30,000 nucleotides of DNA from Anaeromyces robustus (GCA_002104895.1 MCFG01000089.1:1-30000), one strand, 5' to 3'. Shown: positions 1-13,088, numbered from the stretch's first letter. Notes: generated by a model not told the origin, from the letters alone. Program-made: numbers and translations.

Positions 1-45
1 AAAGAACTTTTAAATGAGGAAATAATTAAAATCGAAAAATATTAA
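1..45 (+). CDS. possible C-terminal end of a plus-strand gene (partial)
   Basis: Frame 1 reads KELLNEEIIKIEKY followed by TAA at 43-45. The 14 residues are charged and amphipathic, as in a coiled-coil tail, and the stretch has more G and C than the DNA after it. It would be the last piece of a gene whose body lies left of the window. A run of 14 open codons can occur by chance here, so this is a tentative call and no function can be assigned. Confidence 0.35.
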   Translation, partial: KELLNEEIIKIEKY

Positions 46-112
46 ATATTAACAATAAAATAAATTATTATAAAAAGTATTTTTATAATAATAATAAGAA
101 GAAATAATAAGA

Positions 113-150
<38 letters not shown>

Positions 151-232
151 TGATGGTGATGATGATGATAATAATGATAACAATTTTTTTTAAGTGAAAC
201 ACACACATACGTTTAAATGGAACATATTATTT

Positions 233-295
233 AAAGGAACATTTAATAATAGAAATGATTTGGTATCCACTGTAAAAATAATAAATGTTTCCTTT
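233..295. repeat. imperfect inverted repeat
   Basis: AAAGGAACATTTA (233-245) pairs with TAAATGTTTCCTTT (282-295) with one bulged base and a 36-base loop. It sits in the most complex patch of the leftmost 2.7 kb. A second copy of the core GGAACAT lies just upstream at about 219-225. The function is unknown. Confidence 0.5.
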
Positions 296-2574
296 TTATA
301 TTAAATCATCATCGATTGTGAAACTCTAAAAAGTATAATAAATAAATAAATAAATTTGATTTTATAGATTTTAGGATTGGCTTTTTTTGTTTGTTTGTTT
401 TTTTAATTAAAAATAAAAATAAAATATAAAGATAAAAGTAATAAATAATCAATATTTGGAATATGGAATAATGAAATAAAACAATGTAAAAAAAAATATT
501 AAAAAATGATTTTAAATGATTTATTATATAATATAAAATTTTATTAAATATTAATAGAATAATTATTATTATTGAATCATTTTATTTATTTATTTATTTA
601 TTTACTCATAAGGTCAATGACTTCATTAAACTTTATAAAATAAAATATTTTATTTTATTTCATTTCATTTCTATTTCATTTCTATTTTATTTCTATTTTA
701 TCATTTCATTTGATGGAGATAAAATATATTAAAAAATATATTTTTTTTTTTATATTATTTATTTATTAAAACGGTATTAAATAATAAAAAAAAACCTATT
801 TTGTATATTAATGTATCTATATAATTATTTTTTTTGTAATTAATTTTTTTTTTATTTTATTATTTTTTTCCCTATTTTTCTATATATATATTTTATTTAT
901 ATTTTTACATAATTTTTCATTTTATGTATTAAATATTAAATATTTTATTTTATGTATTATATGTTATAATTATTATAATTATTATTATTATTATTATTAT
1001 TTTTTCATATTAATTATCATAAAAATTGCCTTTTTTTTTTTTTGTCTATTTCTATTTAATTAATTAATATTTTTTAATAATTTGTTTTAATTATGGAATA
1101 GGTGTTATTATCATAATTATGCATATCAAAAAAATATATGATAACATATATTTTTTTTTTTTTATGAAATATGCTATTCTTAATAATTTTATTTTATTAT
1201 TATAATAATTATGATTATATATAATTATTTATAAATATGCTTTATATGTTTTAAGTAATATTTTTTTAATGTTTAATACATAAAACTATTTATATTTCAT
1301 TTATATTTTATTTATATTTTATTTATATTTTGTTAATATTTTGTTAATATATTCTTTTATATATTATTTTATATTATTTTATATTAGATATTTATATTCA
1401 TTAATATTTTATATTAATATCCTTTATTTTCATTCGTTTTAGCATTTATTATTTATTATTTTTATTATTTTATTTTTTATTATTTTATTTTTTATTATTT
1501 TATTTTTTTTTTATTTTTTTTATTTTTTATTTTTTTTGAAAAAAGAAAATAAAATAATTATTATAATAAAAAAAAAGTAGTTAAATTTTATTTAACATAA
1601 ATAATAATAATTTAATTTATTTAATAATAATTTAATTTATTTAATTTAATTTTATTTTATTTTTTTTTTAATAATTATTTTTTTTATTTTTTTTTTATTT
1701 TTTTAATTTTATTATTTTAAAGTGTGGGAAGGTGTTATTGAAGTAAAAGTATCTTTTTTTTTTTTTGATGTTATGTTAATAACAACAAATTACTAGTGTA
1801 TGAATGAATGTTTTTTAATTTTATATTATTTTTAAAAATATTCTTTATAATATTCTTTTTTTTTTTTTTTTTTTATAATTTTTCATTTAAATAAAAATTT
1901 TAAATATTTAAAATAAATATAAATATAATAATAAATATATATTTATTATTATATATATAAAAGATGGTGTGTAAAAATACATAAAAAAAAAAAAAAAAAA
2001 TAGAAAAAGAAAAAGGTAAAAAATGAAACAAAAACAAAACAAAACATATATATATAAATAAATGTGTATTTGTACTGATATTTATATTTGAATTAATTAA
2101 TTTTTAATTATAGATGTATATTAGTATTAATAATAATAATAATAATTATAATAATTATGATATAATTATTACAAAAAAAAAAAAAAAAAAAAAAAAAACT
2201 CATAACATTTATATGATATATTCATATAGATATATGTGTTAAATTAAATTTCTTGGGTTTCTTTCTTTCTTTTTTTTTTTTTTTTTTTTTAATTATTTTC
2301 CTTTTTTGTTATTATTATTATTATTAATTATTTTCGATTTTCGAATATTTCTTTTATATTATTATTATTTTATTACTATTGAATATATATATATAATTTA
2401 TGATTTATTATTATTATTATTTTTGATATTATTTTATTGCTGTGTTTTGACTAAATTTTTTTTTCATTTTATTTTAATATTTTAATATGTAATTTTATAT
2501 TTATAGTTATATTTATATATATATGTTTAAATTTTTTTTTATATATAATTTATTTATTTACTTTTTTCTTTTTA

Positions 2575-2576
<2 letters not shown>

Positions 2577-2617
<41 letters not shown>
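2577..2617. repeat. poly-T tract, 41 bases
   Basis: An uninterrupted run of 41 T on the plus strand, 135 bases beyond the stop codon of the minus-strand Rab GAP gene. On that gene's sense strand it is poly-A. Confidence 0.95.
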
Positions 2618-2623
<6 letters not shown>

Positions 2624-2752
2624 ATTTACTATTTTCTTAATAATTTTTTTTAATATATATAGATATATAGATATTTTTTTTTCTTTAATACTGTCTTTTT
2701 TTTTTTTTTTTTTTACAATTATTATTATTATTATTTTTATTTTTTACTTTTT

Positions 2753-4180
2753 TTAAATATAATAGGATTTTGAAAATTCATGAGTCAAGATAATAGCAGT
2801 AACAAGTATTAAAGTGGTAGCAATAGTCCATAAAGTAATATGTTGTGATAAATATTTTCCAATAATATTTGCTTTTTCTTGCATTTTTTTGATATGATCG
2901 TTTTTGGAGGTTGGGGTAGCTAATGCCATTTCTAAATTTAATTTTTCTTCTTCCTTTAATAATTTTATAATTTCTTCTTTATTAAATGGTAAATTAGGTA
3001 ATACTTTTTCACAATCCTCGAAATAACGTTTAACACAACATAGTGAATTTAATTTTATAGATTCTTTTTTCATTAAAAATTTTAATGGATATTGTTCATA
3101 AAGACTCCATGCTAATTCTACAGCAGAATCAACGGTAACATCTTTTGTTTGTGAGGTAGCAATTGGAAGAAGATTTGTAAGGAATTGATGGACGACCGAA
3201 AAGTTTGGCATAGCAGTTTCAGGATCCGTTTCATCTTCTCTATTTTTATTATTATCCTCTAATATTTGTGGGAATCTTTGATATAATTTTTCTTTTTGTG
3301 TTAATATTACTGCTGCTGCAAAATATATTGGCATAATAGGATTATTAGAAATGAAAAAATCAAAAATTCTTTCCATTTCAGAGGTATCTCTTAAATCATG
3401 TATACACCATGTAATTACCCATGAAATAGAAAAATAGGGCGGAATCATATTATTATAAACTAATTTATATATTTTTGGATCAGCATATTTTAAAATTGGA
3501 TATAAAAGTGACATTACTTCTAAGGTAGGTTCTAAAGTTTCCTTCATATATTCTCTAAGCCAATATAATGCTAATATTTCTGCACATGGTTTAGCAATAT
3601 CTTCTCCTAAAACTAATAAAAGTAAACTACAAATATCATGATAACCTTGATAATAATGTAAATAAGAATGATCTTTTAATGAATATAATATAACATTGGA
3701 TAATTCTATTTGTTTTATTGTTTTTTCTTTAGCTTTTAAACCTATATATACGATAATAATAATTATAATATAATTTATATGTATATAGCAATAATAGTAA
3801 CAATAACAATAATAATAATAATAATAACAAATAATTAGTATTGATTAATAAATTATAAATAATAAATTATATATATATGTAAAACATATATTAAAAAAAT
3901 TATTAGTATTAATATATTATTATTATATTTTAATTATTATTATTATTTTGTTTTTATTTTAAATATTTTTTTTAAATATTTAATTAAATAATTATTGTAT
4001 TAGGTATATAAATAACATTATAAAACAAAAAAAAGAAAACAAAAAAAAAAAACAAAAAAAAAAAAAAAAAAAAATAAAAATAAAAATAAAAATAAAAATA
4101 AAGTAAGAAAACAAAAACAAAAAAGAAAAAATAAAAAAAATAAAAAAATAAAAATAATAAACAGCAATAAAAATAAATAA

Positions 4181-4250
<70 letters not shown>

Positions 4251-6105
4251 AAAATAAAATAATAAAATAAAATAAAAAAAATATAATATAATAAAATAAA
4301 ATAAAAATAATAAAATAATAAAATAAAATAATAATAATAACAATAATAATAATAATAATAATAAAATAAAATAAAAATAATAATAATAAAATAAAATAAA
4401 ATAATAAAATAAAAAAAAATATAATATAATAAAATAAAATAAAATAAAATTATAAAATAAAAAATATATAATAATAATAATAATAAAATAAAATAATAAA
4501 ATAAAATAATAAAATAAAATAATAAAATAAAATAATAAATAAAATAATAAATAAAATAATAAATAAAATATTAAATAAAATATTAAATAAAGACATAAAT
4601 CAAATATTAAAATAAAAATAAGATAATAAATAGGATAATAATAAATAAAATAATATAAAAATAAAACAAAAAGATCATTATTAATACATAAATGTAATAA
4701 AAAATTTTCTATATTTATTTTTTATTTATTTTATTTTATTTTTATATTATATTATATTATTTATATTTATATTTATTATTTTATTTATATTTATTATTTT
4801 TCTTTATTTATTTATTGTTTTATTTATATTAGATTTTATTTTATTTTATTATTATTATTATTTCATTTTCATTTATATTATTTATTATTTTATATGTAAA
4901 CATATATATATTTAAAAAAAAAAAATTATAATAACAAATTTATATATAAAAAAAGTAATATATTATCTTACCTTTTGGAAAATGTACAAAAGCTCTATTA
5001 ACATCTAACATAATTTGTCTTTTATCTCTATATTCTATTTCAAAATTATTCAAATCGTATAATATAAATAAATTATAAAATATTTTTTTTTAATATTATT
5101 ATTGATATATATATATATATTTAATTTTGATTATTAATATATCTTTCGATTTATAAATATATAGATTCATATTTATTATTCTATGTTATATATATTATAC
5201 AACATCTATATTATATTCTATAATTATTATTACTATTAATAATTATCATTATTACTATTTAATTATTACTACTATTACTATCAATTATTATTATTTAATT
5301 ATTATTACTATTACTATCAATTATTATTATTTAATTATTATTACTATTACTATCAATTATTATTATTTAATTATTATTACCATTACTATCAATTATTATT
5401 ATTTAATTATTATTACTATTACTATCAATTATTATTATTTAATTATTATTACTATTACTATCAATTATTATTATTTAATTATTATTACTATTAATAATTA
5501 TCATTATTACTATTTAATTATTATTACTATTAATAATTATCATTATTACTATTTAATTATTATTACTATTAATAATTATCATTATTACTATTTAATTATT
5601 ATTACTATTAATATTTATCATTATTACTATTTAATTATTATTACTATTAATATTTATCATTATTACTATTTAATTATTATTACTATTAATATTTATCATT
5701 ATTACTATTTAATTATTATTACTATTACTATCAATTATTATTATTTAATTATTATTACTATTACTATTACTATCAATTATTATTATTTAATTATTATTAT
5801 TACTATCAATTATTATTATTTAATTATTATTACTATTACTATCAATTATTATTATTTAATTATTATTACTATTACTATCAATTATTATTATTTAATTATT
5901 ATTAAACTTGTATATAAAATTTAAAATATAAATTTAAAAAAGCTTAAAAAAAAAAAAAAAAAAATACTTACTACTTTCATTTTCTATTTGTTTCAATTTA
6001 TCCATTCGTTCTGGATCATCATCACTTTCTAATATTATATCTTTTGCTACACATTTCTTTGATGCTGATCCATTATTTTCAGTTTCATGGGTTTGATTTA
6101 ATTCT

Positions 6106-6136
<31 letters not shown>

Positions 6137-7895
6137 CTTTATTTAATTCTTCACCACTATTACAATTACTATTATTATTACTATTATTAAATATTCCTTT
6201 ATTTTCTCCATAATCTTTAAAATAATTATCATGTACTTCCCCTGCATTGATATCAATCTCACCTTTAAATAATACATCATCACCTTCATCATCGGTATGA
6301 TTATTTTTTGTATAATCTTCATTATCACTTTTTTCGGATAAATTATCTTTTTTATTAAGTGATTCTTTTTCTAAATAGGTATCTTCATTACTACTTTGAC
6401 TGGCAATAATAATATTTTCTTGGGTTATATTTTCAATATTTTCCATATTTTCATCTTTAAGAGTTTCTGAATTTAAATCATCTTTATTATTATCAAAATT
6501 TTCTTGAAATTCATTATTGGATTTCTTTTTATCATTATTTTCATTCTCATCATCAACTTTATTTTCTTCTTTTTCAACTACATTTTCTGATTTATTTTCT
6601 CCTTCTTCTTTCTTTTCTTCCTTTTCCTCCGTTTCATCTTCTTTTTTTATTTCAATTTCTTTTTCTTCACCTACTTCTTTTTTTATTTCTGGGTTATTTT
6701 CTTTTTCTTTAACTACCTCATCTTCATTTTTAATTTCATCATTAACATTATTATTTGGAATATCTCTATTCAATAAAATTTCATTATTAGTGATTTCAGA
6801 ATTGTTTGATTCTTTTTGTTCATCTGTTTTAATAATTTCTTCTACTATTGATTCTTCTGGTTTATCAACTACTTGTGATTCTATTTTTTCTTCATTGGAT
6901 TCAGTTTGGTTTATTGATTCATTATTTTCTTCAGTATCAGTTTTTTCATTTTGTTCATCTTTTTTAATAGTTTCTTCTACTATTGATTCGTCTGGTTTAT
7001 CAACTACTGGTGATTCTATTTTTTTTTCATTGGATTCAGTTTGCTCTATTGATTCATTATTTTCTTTTTGTTCGTTTTGTATATTATTATTTTTATCATT
7101 ATTTACTTCAGTATCAGTTTTTTCATTTTGTTGAGTTGAATCTATTTTTTCTATATTATTTGAATCATTGTTATTTTCTTCGTTTGTTATATTATTATTT
7201 GATTTTTCATTAATATTTGTTTGATTTATTATTTCTTCTATTATTATATATATTTTTTTATTAAATGATGATACATAGTTATTGTTTTAAAATATATGAA
7301 AAAAAAATACATTATTAAAAGCAAAAAAAAATAAAAAAGGAATATTAATAAATAAAATTAAATATTTAATAAGAATTATTTAAAACAAGATAAATTTATA
7401 TATAAGATAATAATATAAAATTTGTTCAAATTCCTTTAGATATAAAATATTAATATATATATTAGATAAAATATTCTTTTTTAAAAACTAACCTTCAATT
7501 TCATTTTCTGGAACTACTATTGTTTGTATTGTTTCATTTATATTTTTATCAAGTTCTTCAGTTATATTATTTTGATTATCAATATTTTCTGATGATTCTT
7601 TTATAGTATCTTGATTTTCATTGACATCTGAATTTAAATTTTCATTATTAATTTCATCACTTAAATCTGAAGTAATATCAGTTTTATTTTCTGATATACG
7701 AATATTTGAAACATCAACATGAAGTAAAAATGGCCAACATAATTTTCTTAATTCACTTGTTACAAATCCACCTTCTGTTCTCGAGAGATTACGTAATGTA
7801 TAAATATCGTTATTATTTAAAGCTTCCCGAATTTCATTTATTTTATTTTTTTGTTGTACATTAAGACGATTTTTTCTATTTCTTAATGATATCAT
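2753..7895 (-). CDS. TBC1D20: TBC1D20/Gyp8-like Rab GTPase-activating protein, 4 exons, 906 aa
   Basis: Exons are 7895-7493, 7237-5972, 5034-4972 and 3741-2753, all with GT...AG introns; together they give 2721 bp in one frame. The N-terminus (residues about 14-70, with the EGGFVTSELRKLCWPFLL block) matches the start of TBC1D20. Exon 3 carries the arginine-finger motif QIMLDVNRAF (R570). Exon 4 carries the glutamine finger in HYYQGYHDI (Q609), then PYFSISWVITW and PIYFAAAVIL, and ends in a membrane anchor at about 879-897. The R-to-Q spacing of 39 equals that of human TBC1D20 as I recall it (R105, Q144). Family members accelerate GTP hydrolysis by Rab1/Ypt1 (and Rab18) and sit in the ER membrane by the C-terminal anchor. 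Human TBC1D20 is about 403 aa; the excess here is an Asn/Glu/Lys-rich insertion at about 74-556, mostly exon 2. Both catalytic residues are present, so activity is likely. The start ATG is the only one that fits the conserved N-terminus. Confidence 0.9.
3742..4971 (-). other. intron 3 of the Rab GAP gene, filled with A/T microsatellites
   Basis: The intron runs from donor GTAAGA at 4971 to acceptor ATAG at 3743-3742. Its middle is a dense field of TAA, TAAA and AAAAT repeats at about 4020-4600, including a near-pure (TAA)n of about 65 bases at 4178-4245. Long open frames here encode only Tyr/Phe or Leu runs and are repeat artefacts. Confidence 0.85.
5221..5905. repeat. nested 36/39-bp minisatellite in intron 2 of the Rab GAP gene
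   Basis: About 18 tandem units fill most of the intron at 5035-5971. Type A units contain the core ACTATCAATT and recur every 36 bases (cores at 5281, 5317, 5353, 5389, 5425 and 5461, then 5731, 5773, 5806, 5842 and 5878, with 33- and 42-base steps among the last). Type B units (39 bases) contain TAATAATTATC at 5492, 5531 and 5570; a one-base variant, TAATATTTATC, follows at 5609, 5648 and 5687. The order is one B, six A, three B, three B', five A. All frames contain stops, so it is not coding. Confidence 0.9.
6821..7105 (-). repeat. tandem 45-residue repeat within exon 2 of the Rab GAP gene
   Basis: A 135-bp unit is repeated about twice in the coding strand, giving residues N194-N238 and N239 to about E276. 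Both copies contain NESI.QTESNE, IES.VVDKP and ESIVEE. A third partial copy of the EKTDTE segment lies upstream at about residues 172-177. The copies differ at several codons, so the duplication is not brand new. Confidence 0.85.
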
Positions 7896-10800
7896 TATTA
7901 CTATTAATTATTTATTAGATATATAAATAAAGTCAAAAAAATTCAAGTTTTATTTTAATTTATTGATTATATTCTTATTCTTTTTTTCTACTGATATATA
8001 TGAAATTTTATTAACTAAAATTTATAAACTTTATATATATATATTTAAGATATAATATATAAAATTTTAATTTTGATTTAATGATAATAAAAATCAATAT
8101 CTATTATTTTATATATTATATATTTTAAAATAAATAATATTTTTATTTTATATTATTTTATTTTTATTTTTATTTTTTTTTATCTTTTATTTTATTAATA
8201 AAAAAAACTTTATTTTGATTTAATCTTTTATTTTATTTTATTTTATTTTATTTTTTTTTATTTTATTTTATTTTATTTTATTTTATTTTTTTTTAGTTTT
8301 TATTTTATTATATATAATAATTTTGTTTATTTATTTATTTATTATTCATATAATTTCATTAAACAAGTTTGTGATATTGATTTATATATTGTGTTATAAT
8401 ATATTTTATTATATATTTTATTATAAATATTATATAATATTAATAAAAGATATTTTCATATATATAATATGATTACATTATAAAATTATAAGATATTTAT
8501 CTTTAAAAAAAAATATTGACAAACAAAAAATAAATAAATATTTAATTAAATAAATTAATAGATAAATATATTAATATTTAAATAAATATATAATAATTAA
8601 ATAAATAAATGAAAAATGATCAATTAATTTTAATAAATACAATTATAATATTTATTATTATTATAAAAAAAAGAAAAAAAAACTACATTTTGTAGATTAT
8701 ATAAACAATTTATTATTTATTTAAATATATAAAATAAAAAAAATATATATATAAAAGTAATATTAAATAATTAATAATTCAAGATTATAATTATAACACC
8801 ATAAATAAAGTTAATTATTTATTTTTAAAAATTTATTTTACTATAATTTTTTATATTTATACATAAATACATTTTTTAATGTGCCTATTTTTATATGAAT
8901 CATGTGAACAATATGACTATATCAAGTTTTACATAAATTTGTGTGTTGATGTTCAACCATAAAAAAAATAAATTATTTTTAATATAAAAAATTAACAAAA
9001 AAAGAAATTTTAATTAATTTTAATAAATATTGGTTTAATCATATCTAATTAAATTTTAAGGTTTTGAAAAAAAGTAATGTAACAAGTATGAAAGTATGAT
9101 GATTATAGATTTTTGAAATAATGAAAAATATAAGAAAATTTTTTTTATTATTCTTTTAAATTTTTATAATTATTTATGTTTAAAGTTATTATATACTTAT
9201 TTTTTTTTTTATGAAAAAAAATATTTCTTTATTTAAAGGTAATATTTATTAATTTTTTGCCAAAAAATGCAAACTTAATAATATTTTAAATTATTAAATT
9301 ATTATGAAAAGGAAAAAAAAATTTAATAATAAATAATATATTTATTAATATATTTATTTGAAATAAAGAATCATAACAAATATAAATAAATTAATAAATT
9401 AATAATAAATAAATAAATATATAAATAAACAAATAAATAATTAAATAAAATATTAATGATTTTCATATGAATTAAAACATGAACATTTATATTAATTATA
9501 TATTAAATTATCCAATCATAATTTAGTGTATCTTTTATAAACATAATTAAAAAGGTTTACTTGAAACTATTATCGAAAATCTTTAAAATTTATTTTATTT
9601 ATTTTAAAAAATATATAAAATTTAATATAAAAGTCTTTTTTATTGTTTTTCTTCTTTTTAATAAGTAAAAATAAAATAAAAAAAAATATTAAGAAAAAAA
9701 AAAATAAAAAGATAAAAAAATTAAAAATAATAAATAAATAAATAAATAAAATAGAATAGAAAAGGGTTATTTTTTTCTTTTTTTTTATAATATTATATAT
9801 CATATTTTTATTTTATTAAATACAAAATATATATAATATTTGTTGTTTTAAAGGTATCATTTTATTTATATTATTTATATTAATAATATTATATTATTTA
9901 GAATTTATTTTCATTCTTAATTACTTTATTCTTTTGTTTTGTTTTATTTTATTTTATTTTATTTTAAATAATATTATAAATAAAAAACATATACATTATA
10001 TCATTAATATATATACTTTATTATTTATGTCATATAAAAAGTTTTTTTTTCTTTTATTTTTAATAAAACAAAAGAGTCAGTAATAACATATTATTTACAT
10101 TTCAATTTTTTTTTAGATATAAATATAATATATTACATATAACATGTTTTAGCATTAAATAAACCATTTGAATTTTTTTTTTTTCATTTTCATTGGTATA
10201 TTTTTTTTAAAAAAATTTCAAATAAAAATAAATATTATTATTTTTTAATATATTTATTACTAAATTTATTTCTTTTTTTTTTTTTACTCTTTACTATAAA
10301 TATAATATATGTATATATAACTTTAATTATTTATAATAAATGTATATATAAAATTTTGATATATTTATAGAGGAAAATAGAAAAAAAAATAGAAACAAAA
10401 AAAAAAAAAAACAAAAACAAAAACAATTCAATAAACTATTATATGAATTTATTAAAACAATTTAAAAATAAAAAAAATAAAAGTAACAAAATCATTAAAA
10501 AAAAAGGAACAAATTAACTAAAAGAAGTACAAATAAAATAAAATAAAAAGTTTTTTTTTTCATATCTGTAAAAAAATAATAACAACAAAAGAAATAAATA
10601 ACCATTTTTAACAAAAAGAGAAACAAAGCAGAAATTAGTCAATTACTAAGAATAATAAAAAAAAAGTAAATAAATTCTTAAATAATTAAGCCTTAGAAGA
10701 AAGGAATATATATATATATTTATATATATATTTTCAAATTTATAAATATAAGATAATTATTATAAAGAATATATTAGAAAAAAAAAAAAGATATATAAAT

Positions 10801-11422
10801 TATTAATAATCAAAAAAATAGAAATTTATATACTATATTTTTTTTCTTTTTTTTCTTTTTATTCCTGTAATTTTTAGTAAATATTTTCATATTTTATTTT
10901 ATTATTATTTTTTTTAACAATAATTTTTTAAAGTTAATTATATAGTGATTTTATTATTATTTATATTATTATAGAACATAGAAAAAAATTAATATAAATT
11001 TAGTAATTAATTACATTTAAACATAATTAATATTAACAATATTTATATTTGTTATTATTATTAGAATATAATTAATTTTTATATAAATCATTTATTAGTT
11101 AATAATATAGTATTTATATAAATAAAAGTCAATTATATAATGTTTATAAAATATATAATTTTTAATTTATTATTATAGAAATAACAACAATAATAATAAT
11201 AACAATAACAATAATAATTAATAATTAATAATAAAATTTGATTATAAGCAAATAATAAATAAATAAACAACAACAACAAACAAAACAAGAAAAAATAATT
11301 TAAGTAATAAAATAATTAAAAACAATAAACAACAACTATAAATAATAACAACTATCAATATTTTTTTTTAAAAAAAAAAAAAAAAAAAAAAACAATTATT
11401 TAATTATAATAAAAAAAACAAA
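7896..11422. promoter_or_regulatory. shared upstream region of divergent Rab GAP and transporter genes
   Basis: These 3.5 kb separate two divergent start codons and must hold both promoters and 5' UTRs, but no TATA box or factor site can be told apart from the A/T background. The left part (about 8150-8300) is a TTTTA repeat. From about 10370 to 11422 the plus strand becomes strongly A-rich with CAA/ACAA motifs and few T, which suggests the transcribed leader of the transporter gene. A small patch with more G and C lies at 8879-8962. The open frame near 9570-9803 is low-complexity and not believed. Confidence 0.55.
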
Positions 11423-12529
11423 ATGAATAATCTCGAATATGAAACATTAAATGATACTGAAAATTTAGAATTAAATGATTTAAATGAAGTTAGACCTAAT
11501 ACATCTAAATCAAAAAATGAAACAGGAACTACTATTTCAAGTATAATAACATTATCTAATACTTTATTAGGTTCAGGAATGTTAGCTATGGTATGATATA
11601 TACATTTTAATTTATTTTAATTCTATTTTTTTTTATTTATTTATAATTATTTATTATAATATTATTATATTATTATATTATTATATTATTATATTATTAT
11701 ATTATTATATTAAATTCATTTTATATATATATATATATATTTTATTATATTTAAACTTGAACAATATGTGAAAATTTTATATATATATTTATTATATATA
11801 TTAATAAAATAAATTATATATAACAATTTTTTTTATTATATATAATCATATGCTATAATTAATAAAAAATTTTAAATAAGCCTGCTGCATTAGCTTCATC
11901 AGGTTTATGCTTAGGTATTATAAATATTGCAGTTTTTGGTGGAGGTGCCCTTTTTGGTTTATGGTTATTAACAAGGTGTGCAACTTATACTGGAAGAAAT
12001 TCATCATTTTTTTCATTATCAATGATAACATTCCCTCAAGCAAGTATCTTTTTTGATTTAGCTATATCAATTAAATGTTTTGGTGTTAGTGTATCTTATT
12101 TAATTATTGTTGGAGATCTTGTAAGTTTTATATATATTATTAAATTTATTTATAATTAAATATTCGTATTATTATTATTATTTATATATAATAAAAAAAT
12201 ATTAATTTATGTAATATTTATATTTATTAATTTATATAATAATATTATTTATTATTATTATTATTATTGTTGTTATTATTATTATTTATATAATTTAATA
12301 GATGCCAATGGTTACACTAGGACTTTTTCCAAATACACCAATTAATTCAGTACTTCTAACAAGGGAATTTTGGATAACAGTTGCTATTTTGGTTGTTATA
12401 CCATTGGCTTTTATGAGAGTAATTTTTATTTTTTTTTTTATTTTTTTTTTTTTTATATTAAATATATACTTATTTTTCTGAATTAATGATTAAAAAAAAA
12501 AAATAATAAAATTTTAATATTTGATAAAA

Positions 12530-12566
<37 letters not shown>

Positions 12567-12836
12567 TAGATTCTATGCGTCATACTTCCTTTATCTCTTT
12601 ATTAGCCATTGTATACCTTCTTTTTATAGTTGTTTATTACTATCTTGTACCATTTAATGCTTCAAATGATATTAAAGAATCTGAAATTAAATTAAGCAGA
12701 AGAAATATAAATTCTGAAATGAATTCATCATACCCACAAGTAAGCCCTAAAATAGAGTATTTTATTTTCTCTATGGATTATTTCAAGAATTTGCCTATTT
12801 TTGTTTTTGCTTTTACATGCCATCAAAATGTATATA

Positions 12837-12872
<36 letters not shown>

Positions 12873-13022
12873 ATATACTATTAATTATTCTATTATATTA
12901 TTATATTATATATTATTTAATATTATATTATATATAATTAATTTCTATTTCAATTTTAAATTCTAAATTCTAATTCTAATCCTATTTTTATTAATAATTT
13001 AATTTTTTATTATATTTATTTA

Positions 13023-13088
<66 letters not shown>

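Larger units (their letters stand above)
46..2752. other. AT-rich intergenic region
   Basis: No gene is visible. The stretch holds a (TAA)n run that passes into a GAT-rich run at about 112-180, an imperfect hairpin at 233-295, TTTCATTTCTAT-type repeats near 658-712, a roughly 15-bp ATTATTTTATTTTTT array near 1450-1515, a poly-A tract near 2173-2198 and a 41-base poly-T at 2577-2617. Short patches of higher complexity at 200-320, 1095-1145 and 1720-1810 do not encode anything recognisable. The right end should include the 3' UTR of the Rab GAP gene; AATAAA-like signals are too common to place a poly(A) site. Confidence 0.7.

Noticed and set aside
3984-4343. Open frames encoding Tyr/Phe and Leu runs
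   Set aside because: They read through the TAA/TAAA microsatellites of Rab GAP intron 3 and contain no complex sequence.
5272-5490. CRISPR-like 36-base periodicity
   Set aside because: Units are directly adjacent with no unique spacers, so this is an ordinary minisatellite inside a eukaryotic intron.
6143-6328. Minus-strand Ile/Met-rich frame
   Set aside because: It is an out-of-frame reading of exon 2 of the Rab GAP gene.
6517-7213. Plus-strand Ser/Phe-rich open frames
   Set aside because: They are the antisense shadow of exon 2 of the Rab GAP, whose minus-strand frame joins conserved exons on both sides.
8879-8962. Possible tRNA or small RNA in a G/C-richer patch
   Set aside because: Only a 6-bp TGAACA/TGTTCA pairing is seen, with no T-arm consensus and no cloverleaf.
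9570-9803. 77-codon minus-strand frame
   Set aside because: It is made of Phe/Ile/Lys runs from homopolymers, with no domain and no splice partners.
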